A stretch of 28,497 nt of DNA from a virus: the IMG/VR virus record IMGVR_UViG_3300044953_000602, positions 1-28,497 of that record. One strand, written 5' to 3'. Made by a program: the position numbers and the translations under genes. Each line of letters opens with the position of its first letter. The stretch's first letter is position 1. Shown here piece after piece: positions 22,805-28,497 of this stretch. Below the pieces are notes generated by a model. That model had not been told where the DNA came from. It searched no databases and saw only the letters and a program-made list of their open reading frames with translations.

Positions 22805-23953
22805 TTAATTCACCGTAAAAACAATATTTTGAGATTTTAATGAAGAGTCCCAACCAACTTCATTCACAGTAGTTATTACGAAGTTACCTGACTGCTGCGT
22901 CGGTGGTAGTGTAAACGTTAGTATGTTATCTGTCAATATCTTATAGTTTGTAATATTTGCACCACTAACAACACCTTGTTTAAATGTGCTGATTGACGTG
23001 AGATTAGGAAATAAAGTTAGGTTATTTGAACTCAACAGTAAGTTCGTTAATGAACTGAACCACTCACCTTGGAGTGTAAACTCAATATTACTGAGTTGAT
23101 TAACAATATTTGTATTTTCAAATATTCGAGATTGTATATTTATATTGGATAACCTAGCGTGGATTGAATGTATCTGCGGTATACCAGATAATATGAACGA
23201 ACTAGTAGTGTGGGGATCGATACCACTAAGCGTATAATAGTCATTATAGTTCATCTTACTAACTATATTTGTAGTTGCAACTGGTGCTATAGAACAATCT
23301 ACAACAAATATGGTGGGTGTCGAGTCAAACTGTTTAAACAACCAACCTTTAATGGTGAATGTTGTATCCGCTACTATGTTATATTTTGATGATGATGTCA
23401 GATCTGTAGGTGGTGTCATGCTTATATTACCATCCCACAATACCTCAGATCGTATTTCTGCGTCATACCCTAAACCTGCTTCTGGTGGTAGTTTCCACGA
23501 TAGGATAATATAAGGATTATTATATGGTGCAAAATTTGAAATAATCTGGTCAACATCACTCTGATATTTACCAATAATAGACATAGATACACTTATATTG
23601 ATAGGTGTTGGTGTGTTTACTTTAGTAAAGTTTTTACCTTTACGTTGGTTGTACAACGGAAGATAAAATCCATCTTGTTTATTAAAGACTCTCGTATTAT
23701 CTCTTGCAATGCTGGTAACATTAACAGCGACAACAGGTAATGTAATATTATGTTGCTCGTTTACGATATCGTATAGTACTCGTTGTTTTGGAGCAAGTAC
23801 ATAGCGAACGTTAATGTTTGATTGAGGTGCGCGGTTGTTATCGTATCGTTTAACGACACAGTCATTAAACGCAGCAAGAAATTGTGTTAATAAATCTTTT
23901 ATTTCAAAATAATAACTGTAATTTTTAATATTGTTGGTCTCCAGTCTAACAAT
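22805..23953 (-). CDS. gp15: Tail sheath stabiliser/completion protein, gp15-like, non-ATG start
   Basis: T4 gp15 caps the tail and joins it to the neck. Similarity to T4 gp15: a helix YYFEIKDLLTQFLAAFNDCVVKRY near the N-terminus, then NINVRYVLAPKQRVLYDIVN, then TPTPINISVSMSIIGKYQSDVDQII (T4 has SPIKMIYELSIFTRYEDDMFQIV), then DTTFTIKGWLF (T4: SLTFEVNGWMY). The first ATG/GTG/TTG in frame is a TTG at 23656, in the middle of the conserved part; the frame is open and conserved for 99 further codons upstream. The likely start is therefore an ATT at 23953, or the GTT 3 bases later, next to a late box. The C-terminal 190 residues are an Ig/IPT-like beta region extra to T4. Confidence 0.8.
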   Translation of the reverse strand: MVRLETNNIKNYSYYFEIKDLLTQFLAAFNDCVVKRYDNNRAPQSNINVRYVLAPKQRVLYDIVNEQHNITLPVVAVNVTSIARDNTRVFNKQDGFYLPLYNQRKGKNFTKVNTPTPINISVSMSIIGKYQSDVDQIISNFAPYNNPYIILSWKLPPEAGLGYDAEIRSEVLWDGNISMTPPTDLTSSSKYNIVADTTFTIKGWLFKQFDSTPTIFVVDCSIAPVATTNIVSKMNYNDYYTLSGIDPHTTSSFILSGIPQIHSIHARLSNINIQSRIFENTNIVNQLSNIEFTLQGEWFSSLTNLLLSSNNLTLFPNLTSISTFKQGVVSGANITNYKILTDNILTFTLPPTQQSGNFVITTVNEVGWDSSLKSQNIVFTVN

Positions 23954-23955
23954 AG

Positions 23956-23963
23956 TATTTATT
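23956..23963 (-). promoter_or_regulatory. Late promoter box for gp15
   Basis: Minus-strand AATAAATA followed by CTATT, so TAATAAATACTATT matches the extended T4 late consensus. It ends 5 bases before a GTT and 2 before an ATT, and overlaps the helicase stop codon. Confidence 0.6.
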
Positions 23964-25593
23964 AAACAAACCTATCTATAAAATGCTTAGGTAAAATATT
24001 AATATTTTTACGCAGTGCATCTAGAACTGTAGCGTCTAATATGTAAGTAACGCAGTGATCATTTGCTGATCGAACACCTCGACCACAAGCTTGTACCAGC
24101 GAACAAAGCATTTTATTCTGATACCACTGCTTATCACCATCAAACAACATTTTGATTCGTTTATTAGTTAGCGGTAAATATGGAGCTTTAACAATAATTT
24201 GAAATCTAGCTAGATCATCTTTCAAATCAATCCCATGTGTTAGAGATGGTGATACAAGAATTGTTGGCTCAGCTGATTCGAAGTGTGTTTTTAAAATCTC
24301 ATCATTTTGCACACCTTGTTCACGATATAAAAATCTACCACCACCACACCACTGTTTAATAGCTTTAGTAATCTCTAATGTGTGGGTATGTATAATACCT
24401 TTATCATTCGCATGATTATCACATATCTTCTTAACCATATCAGCAATCGTGGGTAAAGCTGACTTGATAGTATATGCGTTTAACTTATGCTTGGTGTTGA
24501 CATAAATCGGTGCTTTCCTACTATCAAATGTTGATTGCATATCGATGAACTTAAACCTATCAACACCTAGTGTTTTTGCAAAGCTCTTTTCATCAATAAT
24601 TGTTGCAGACATCAAAACAATCTTATTGCCATGATCAAACAGATACTTAGCTAGCTTATTGACCTTTAGTGGTGTAAACGTAATGGTCTTATCTACTCGC
24701 TCGATAATATATTCACTATCATTCCAAGACGATATCAAGAGCTGTAGTTTATTATACAGGCTCTTTAGACCGATCATTTTTTTCTTCTCACCTTCTAAGT
24801 ATGTGGTCAACTTTTCTGTGCCTCTGATCGTAGCATCAATCTCTTTAACTCGCTCAACAACAGCTACTGTTAACTGCTCCACACCTCGATATGATTTCGA
24901 ATAATCTGTTGTTGAAATGCTCGATGATTGGAAATCAACATCACTTACATCTAGGAAATCTAGATCAATAGTGCATGTAAATTCCCTCACCAGCTCATCT
25001 TCTAATTCAGACGCTTCATCGCAGACGAGATATTCACGCTTTTTAACATGCGCTGGTAATGAAAAAAACATGCTGTAGTTCAACGTAGCAAATCTATTAA
25101 TTAGTACATCGTTTCTATCTTTATAGTATGAGCAGAAGTCTTTACGCCAACACGTATCTTTTAGCTGTTTGATGTGAACACATGGTGCTGTTGTAACAGA
25201 ATAGTCTTTATCCACATTACAATAATAGTTATTCTTACCTTTCAATATTTTTGTGTCGTCAAAAAACTGCTTATATTGATCTTGTAGGGTTTTGGTTACA
25301 GTGAGTGCAAAACAACCTGCTGGTGCTTCATTTATACACTCATCTTCGTATTCATAGCCAAACCCAGTCTGCTTAAATGCTAAATATGAAGATACTAGAT
25401 CTTTATATGTTGTGGTGCTTTCGTTCGACGAGTTTGCAATTGTTTTTGATATAAATGATTTACCACTACCTGTGGGTGCCCTCAAAATAACAAACTTATA
25501 ATCATCAGCAAAAGCCTGATCAATAGCATTAATAGCATTTGTCTGGTTATGTGTGGGTGTAAAATTAGTAGGGAAGTCTTTAATTAGATTCAC
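23962..25593 (-). CDS. DinG/XPD-like superfamily 2 helicase
   Basis: A 543-residue ATP-dependent DNA helicase. Walker A is RAPTGSGKS (38-46), the Walker B box is CDEAS (191-195), and the C-terminal motif VI is QACGRGVRS. Between motifs I and II four cysteines (125, 138, 148, 154) are set like the iron-sulfur cluster of DinG, XPD and FANCJ, followed by the INRFATLNYSMFF strand typical of the family. XPD-type enzymes unwind 5' to 3', in repair or replication. The start is GTG at 25593, since an ATG 3 bases upstream runs straight into a stop. The gene sits among late genes but has a sigma70-type promoter, so it is likely made early. It is not T4 UvsW, Dda or gp41. Confidence 0.85.
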   Translation of the reverse strand: MNLIKDFPTNFTPTHNQTNAINAIDQAFADDYKFVILRAPTGSGKSFISKTIANSSNESTTTYKDLVSSYLAFKQTGFGYEYEDECINEAPAGCFALTVTKTLQDQYKQFFDDTKILKGKNNYYCNVDKDYSVTTAPCVHIKQLKDTCWRKDFCSYYKDRNDVLINRFATLNYSMFFSLPAHVKKREYLVCDEASELEDELVREFTCTIDLDFLDVSDVDFQSSSISTTDYSKSYRGVEQLTVAVVERVKEIDATIRGTEKLTTYLEGEKKKMIGLKSLYNKLQLLISSWNDSEYIIERVDKTITFTPLKVNKLAKYLFDHGNKIVLMSATIIDEKSFAKTLGVDRFKFIDMQSTFDSRKAPIYVNTKHKLNAYTIKSALPTIADMVKKICDNHANDKGIIHTHTLEITKAIKQWCGGGRFLYREQGVQNDEILKTHFESAEPTILVSPSLTHGIDLKDDLARFQIIVKAPYLPLTNKRIKMLFDGDKQWYQNKMLCSLVQACGRGVRSANDHCVTYILDATVLDALRKNINILPKHFIDRFV

Positions 25594-25599
25594 ATATCT

Positions 25600-25627
25600 A
25601 ATATAAAGTCTATCTAATTTAAGTCAA
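25600..25627 (-). promoter_or_regulatory. Sigma70-type promoter for the helicase
   Basis: On the minus strand: TTGACT (25622-25627), 16 bases, TATATT (25600-25605), then 6 bases (AGATAT) and the GTG start at 25593. The -35 box overlaps the end of the upstream gene. Confidence 0.6.
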
Positions 25628-25957
25628 CATGAATAAAAAGTTATCAAACATTTTATTAGATGTTTTTTTATTAGTTGTTTTTAATTTATAAAACAATGAA
25701 GACGTATCGCTATTACAAAAACTACTCAACGTATATTCAAATGCAATACTATTTTTGTTTTCGTGAATTCTAAACGGGTAAGGTATTTCATACACCTTTA
25801 TTATATTATTAATATCAATATTAAACCTAATAAAAAACTGTTTAATTGAGAAAAGTTTTAGCTTACCTTTTTTAATAACTTTATTATTAAGTTTAAACAT
25901 TACTGTTTTAAGTAAGAATTTATTTAACTGTTGCTCGATGTTTTCTTTGTTTCTCAT
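25619..25957 (-). CDS. Hypothetical basic protein, 112 aa
   Basis: Not recognised. It is Lys/Asn/Phe-rich with a net positive charge: an N-terminal helix (NIEQQLNKFLLKTVMFKLNN), a beta-like middle (IIKVYEIPYPFRI) and a polar C-terminus. No metal or catalytic motif. The ATG overlaps the upstream stop as ATGA (25954-25957), so it belongs to the operon that begins at the co-chaperonin gene. Basic charge would fit nucleic-acid binding, but nothing stronger can be said. Confidence 0.55.
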   Translation of the reverse strand: MRNKENIEQQLNKFLLKTVMFKLNNKVIKKGKLKLFSIKQFFIRFNIDINNIIKVYEIPYPFRIHENKNSIAFEYTLSSFCNSDTSSLFYKLKTTNKKTSNKMFDNFLFMLT

Positions 25958-26325
25958 GATACCATAAACTGCAATTTCTGAGCAGGTGTCATTGTATATA
26001 GTTCGTTATTGAAATATTTCCAGAATTCATCTGTAGGTTGTATTGTACGAACAATAGTAACAGTTTCTGCCCAAATATTTCGAAAATCTTGCATTAAAAT
26101 ATCCCACGCAATTACTAACCTTTCTGTAGAAGGGTTATATTTAGGTGCATATACCGGTGCTCTATAACCAAGGGAAATCAAACCGTTATTTGAGTTTAAT
26201 AGTGCACTATTTTTTGTGCAGAGCATACGTCTAACAGGCGACTTACCAATCACTGGTCGCTTTCTCACAAATCTCAGATCTACAACATTTGCAAGTAATA
26301 GGTCATCTAGTTCAGTTACCGACAT
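25954..26325 (-). CDS. DUF2693-like beta-barrel protein
   Basis: A 123-residue protein starting MSVTELDDLLLANVVDLRF. The block VVDLRFVRKRP, RRMLCTKNSALLNS and then LVIAWDILMQDFRNIWAETVTIVRTI follows the pattern of small phage proteins of the DUF2693 type (R-x-M-x-C-T, then V-W-D-x-x-x-x-x-F-R), which are predicted SH3-like barrels, perhaps nucleic-acid binding. The function is unknown. ATG 26325 is preferred over an upstream ATG at 26367, because the homologous block begins there and the overlap with the co-chaperonin stop is then only 14 bases. Confidence 0.55.
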   Translation of the reverse strand: MSVTELDDLLLANVVDLRFVRKRPVIGKSPVRRMLCTKNSALLNSNNGLISLGYRAPVYAPKYNPSTERLVIAWDILMQDFRNIWAETVTIVRTIQPTDEFWKYFNNELYTMTPAQKLQFMVS

Positions 26326-26725
26326 CTGATGAAATTGGTTTACAAATACCAAAAATACGTTGTTCATTTAAGAACATACCCTTTTTAAGCAATCCATGAC
26401 CTTCAACTTCAATATTTGCAACTGTAATACCCTTATCGTTAGGGAAGATTACAATATCACCTGGCTTGGTATATTTAACGTTTGGACCAACGAGAATAAC
26501 TTCTGCTTTTCTCCATGCTGCACGAACTGCAGATGATTGAATGAATATTGATCCTCGTTTAATTAAATCACCATCGTCAGCATCGAGGTCAACATATTTG
26601 ACTAAAATAATATCGTCAAATAAAAAGGATAGCTTATAATCTTGTAAACCAAAATCACCATTACTATGGCTTGAAAGGTCAATTACGCTTTTTTGTGTAG
26701 GTAAAATATCGATATCTGCAGGCAT
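26312..26725 (-). CDS. GroES/gp31-like co-chaperonin
   Basis: A 137-residue protein with the Cpn10 barrel: LFDDIILVKYVDLDADDGDLIKRGSIFI (about 30-57; the hydrophobic D-x-I-L-V-K strand and the G-I/S-F-I mobile-loop base), then AEVILVGPNVKYTKPGDIVIFP (about 73-94), the highly conserved G-P-N...x-K-x-G-D-x-V-x-F segment, and a closing strand MFLNEQRIFGIC. T4 gp31 replaces host GroES so that GroEL can fold gp23. A 30-residue N-terminal extension is extra. It would cap the host GroEL to fold capsid protein. Upstream -10-like TATAAC with 7 bases to the ATG. It leads a run of overlapping small genes to 25619. Confidence 0.82.
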   Translation of the reverse strand: MPADIDILPTQKSVIDLSSHSNGDFGLQDYKLSFLFDDIILVKYVDLDADDGDLIKRGSIFIQSSAVRAAWRKAEVILVGPNVKYTKPGDIVIFPNDKGITVANIEVEGHGLLKKGMFLNEQRIFGICKPISSDVGN

Positions 26726-26733
26726 AATATTAG

Positions 26734-27087
26734 TTATATCATTTGATTCAACAAATCAACGTATAAATTATGCTCTCGTTCGCTTAAAAACTCTCGCTTT
26801 TTAGAAGCAGATTCTTCTTTTTCCTTTTTAACCTTTTTGATATAATTAATTCTTTTAAATTTTTGTTTAGGTAAAAAGTTAAGATAAAAATTATACAAAT
26901 CATGGTTATCATCAAAAAGATATTGCTTGTTTAAACAACTGTTAACAAGTGTGCACATTTCTTTACTATACATTGAGATCCATCTATTCAACATAAATGG
27001 ACCCCCAAATGTATTTTCATCTTCTAAATTGAGATCTATTCTTTTTTTTGTGAATAGAATACTATTTAAAATATTAAAGATAGACAT
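26734..27087 (-). CDS. Possible clamp-loader small subunit (gp62-like)
   Basis: A 117-residue protein. FGGPFMLNRWISMYSKEMCTLVNSCLNK, then NFYLNFLPKQKFKRINYIKKVKKEK, resembles the N-P/F-x-x-N-R-x-x-S-M ... LPK-x-K-x-x-x-x-I-K-K pattern of small clamp-loader A-type proteins annotated in phages. T4 gp62, the non-ATPase subunit of the sliding-clamp loader, is longer and hard to recognise. This is a weak pattern match, with no gp44 or gp45 gene in the window to support it. The start overlaps the upstream gene by 14 bases, and its own stop is 8 bases from the co-chaperonin ATG. Confidence 0.4.
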   Translation of the reverse strand: MSIFNILNSILFTKKRIDLNLEDENTFGGPFMLNRWISMYSKEMCTLVNSCLNKQYLFDDNHDLYNFYLNFLPKQKFKRINYIKKVKKEKEESASKKREFLSEREHNLYVDLLNQMI

Positions 27088-27301
27088 TAATTGCTTCTTT
27101 TAATTTTTTGTTTGTAGTACGATACAATTTATCAGTAATATCTTGAATTGCTTTATTTACAATAAATAGTCCATGGTTCTTAACCATATTAACAATATCT
27201 TTTGCGTCAATTTTAATTGAAGATTCAAGATTTTTTTCGCCATATATAATAGCTGTTTTAATTGTAATTGTGGTATCACTTTGTTTGTTAGAAGTTGTCA
27301 T
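27074..27301 (-). CDS. Hypothetical protein, 75 aa
   Basis: Not recognised. The product starts MTTSNKQSDTT, followed by a beta strand (TITIKTAIIYGE) and two helices (DAKDIVNMVKNHGLFIVNKAIQDITDKLY). ATG 27301 is taken over an upstream ATG at 27340, because the extension (YNFYCKCKIT) overlaps the DUF366 stop and a 15-base 5' element identical to that of the co-chaperonin gene abuts the ATG at 27301. It overlaps the next gene by 14 bases. Confidence 0.5.
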   Translation of the reverse strand: MTTSNKQSDTTITIKTAIIYGEKNLESSIKIDAKDIVNMVKNHGLFIVNKAIQDITDKLYRTTNKKLKEAINVYL

Positions 27302-27332
27302 AATATTAGTTATTTTACATTTACAATAAAAA

Positions 27333-27899
27333 TTATACAATTACCTTTGTGGTTGCTACAAAAATGTCTTTTGTTATGTCATAAAAAACATTAATTACAT
27401 CTTGAATGAATTTATTACTTGTATCGTCATCCATATTAGTTGAATATGCAAAGTTTGGTGCTTTGGATCCAGCTGTAATATTAATACCAGTGTGACCAAC
27501 TGCTACACCTTCTTTGCTATATGTAATACTAACGCTTGCTTTACCGATTTTAGCGCCGCTTTCATCTTCGGTTACCATAATATCATCACCTTTGACCATA
27601 ATGGGTTTGTTAATATGCTTATATAGAATATTAGCGATGTTGGTGTTAAACAGTCGTTGAAATGCAACAGCACCAAATGGGTCTAAGTTCGGTATCTCCC
27701 AGCAAAAATTAATTGCTTTATCACTCATGATATAGTCTTTCTCGAGAGAGTCTTCCAAATCAATGAGATTGGTAGTAACAAACATCGGAGCAACGAAAGC
27801 CACGATATCACCGATTGGTGATACATTTTTCCGAAAATATTTGTAAGCGAAACGACTATGGATTAGTGATCCATCGTAGATAGGTTCTGAAATAATCAT
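27333..27899 (-). CDS. DUF366 family protein
   Basis: A 188-residue protein. SRFAYKYFRKNVSPIGDIVAFVAPMFVTTNLIDLEDSLEKDYIMSDKAINFCWEIP (about 15-70), then FGAVAFQRLFN, GDDIMV and KASVSIT, with GHTGINI later, follow the order of conserved blocks of DUF366 (G-D-x-I-V-x-F...V-D-L-E-D...R-x-G-D-D...x-S-V-S-I). DUF366 is known mostly from archaea and bacteria, with no settled function known to me. The conserved Asp/Glu pairs and His look like an active site. It has a very good sigma70-type promoter, so it is probably early. It may be a metabolic enzyme; context with the deazaguanine cassette is only genomic, not operonic. Confidence 0.65.
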   Translation of the reverse strand: MIISEPIYDGSLIHSRFAYKYFRKNVSPIGDIVAFVAPMFVTTNLIDLEDSLEKDYIMSDKAINFCWEIPNLDPFGAVAFQRLFNTNIANILYKHINKPIMVKGDDIMVTEDESGAKIGKASVSITYSKEGVAVGHTGINITAGSKAPNFAYSTNMDDDTSNKFIQDVINVFYDITKDIFVATTKVIV

Positions 27900-27904
27900 A
27901 ATAC

Positions 27905-27932
27905 ATTATATACTAGATCTCACCATGTTCAA
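27905..27932 (-). promoter_or_regulatory. Sigma70-type promoter for the DUF366 gene
   Basis: On the minus strand: TTGAAC (27927-27932), 16 bases, TATAAT (27905-27910), then 5 bases (GTATT) and the ATG at 27899. The same geometry as dpdA and queF. Confidence 0.6.
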
Positions 27933-28497
27933 GTTTTTCCTGGAATTCTTTAACAGAAATAACATTCATCAGATCTCTTTTGTTATTAGCGTAATACCAG
28001 TATGTTTTAGCGACAGATATTGGTACTTTATCATATAATGTTTGAGAACCAGGTTTGATAATACCACAACCGCAGTCTGTGTCAACAACACACACACTAA
28101 CACTTGGATTGTTATATCTAAAATCAATTATAGATCTAAAAACCGTACCATTCCAACAAACCTTGATAAACTCTTCACAGTGTGGTAAACAGTCATGAAT
28201 AACCACCACACCACCAGGGTTAATTATCTTAAGTGAGTTAACAATATCAATAGTGCTCTGCTCTTCTAGATGTAACCCATCAACAAACACTATATCAAAC
28301 GTCTCCGTATTACGCTTGAAAAACTCATCTGATGTCATTGTGTGTGTCAAATGTTCATAATTCTTTTCTGGGTCCACACACACTTTGTAGTCAATTTCGA
28401 TTTTATCAAAGCAAGACCCAAACTGAGTTCCGATTTCTAGGTATGACTTATACCCATGCTTTTTGATTAGTGAGTTTATTATTTCGTATCGTTGCAT
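27913..28497 (-). CDS. SAM-dependent methyltransferase, Methyltransf_24-like
   Basis: A 194-residue class I methyltransferase. Motif I is YLEIGTQFGSCF (19-30), the SAM loop; VCVDPEKN gives the acidic residue that binds the ribose; FDIVFVDGLHLEEQ (67-80) is the motif IV-like strand; GGVVVIHDCLPH (94-105) follows. The family includes many small-molecule O-methyltransferases and phage proteins of unknown substrate. There is no DNA-recognition domain or N-P-P-Y motif, so it is not a typical DNA base methyltransferase. The ATG is at the last three bases of the window (28495-28497), so the protein may be complete, but the upstream context is not visible. An operon partner to the right cannot be judged. 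Confidence 0.72.
   Translation of the reverse strand: MQRYEIINSLIKKHGYKSYLEIGTQFGSCFDKIEIDYKVCVDPEKNYEHLTHTMTSDEFFKRNTETFDIVFVDGLHLEEQSTIDIVNSLKIINPGGVVVIHDCLPHCEEFIKVCWNGTVFRSIIDFRYNNPSVSVCVVDTDCGCGIIKPGSQTLYDKVPISVAKTYWYYANNKRDLMNVISVKEFQEKLEHGEI

Noticed and set aside
23656-23656. TTG at 23656 as the gp15 start
   Set aside because: It cuts away conserved gp15 sequence; the open frame extends about 99 codons further upstream to a late promoter.
27913-28497. The methyltransferase as a DNA base methylase for the modification cassette
   Set aside because: It has the small-molecule class I layout with no DNA methylase catalytic motif (N/D-P-P-Y/F/W or a cytosine-type P-C) visible.

Overview
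The window is an AT-rich segment of a tailed, contractile-tail phage of the T4 superfamily. The right half carries the T4 head block in near-T4 order, read on the minus strand: tail completion gp15, portal gp20, neck gp13, head-completion gp4, protease gp21, a gp67-like core protein, scaffold gp22 and major capsid gp23. T4-type late promoter boxes (TATAAATA and close variants) stand directly before many genes. The host cannot be read from the sequence. The set of auxiliary genes (RNR, Hsp20, ClpP, GroES-like, QueF) resembles aquatic T4-like phages, but that is inference.

Layout. 1-2.4 kb: small unknown genes plus a phosphoribosyltransferase. 2.4-6.2 kb: class I ribonucleotide reductase (nrdA, small ORF, nrdB); the R2 subunit lacks the radical tyrosine and looks like class Ic. 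6.2-8.9 kb: Hsp20, a membrane GAF-like protein, a ClpP-type protease and GMP reductase. 8.9-12.1 kb, minus strand: baseplate spike gp5 encoded as two overlapping genes, plus an Ala/Lys-rich neighbour. 12.1-15.0 kb, plus strand: a DNA 7-deazaguanine cassette of DpdA-like transglycosylase, GNAT acetyltransferase, P-loop kinase-like protein and QueF. 15.0-24.0 kb, minus strand: head and neck genes. 24.0-28.5 kb, minus strand: DinG/XPD-like helicase, DUF2693-like protein, GroES/gp31-like co-chaperonin, a possible clamp-loader subunit, a DUF366 protein and a methyltransferase.

Two promoter classes can be read. Metabolic and replication genes have TTGA-type -35 boxes, in most cases exactly 16 bases from a TATAAT-like -10. 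Structural genes have TATAAATA. In both classes the start codon usually lies only 5-7 bases past the box, so transcription should begin at or next to the start codon (leaderless mRNAs). Inside operons, genes use ATGA overlaps and occasional Shine-Dalgarno sites.

The most notable system is the DpdA-GNAT-kinase-QueF cassette, which suggests a 7-deazaguanine genome modification, possibly an N-acylated preQ1. The phosphoribosyltransferase and GMP reductase could recycle the guanine released by base exchange. No tRNA, insertion sequence or CRISPR array was seen. No gene-free stretch longer than 300 bases remains once the gp15 gene is extended to its proper N-terminus.
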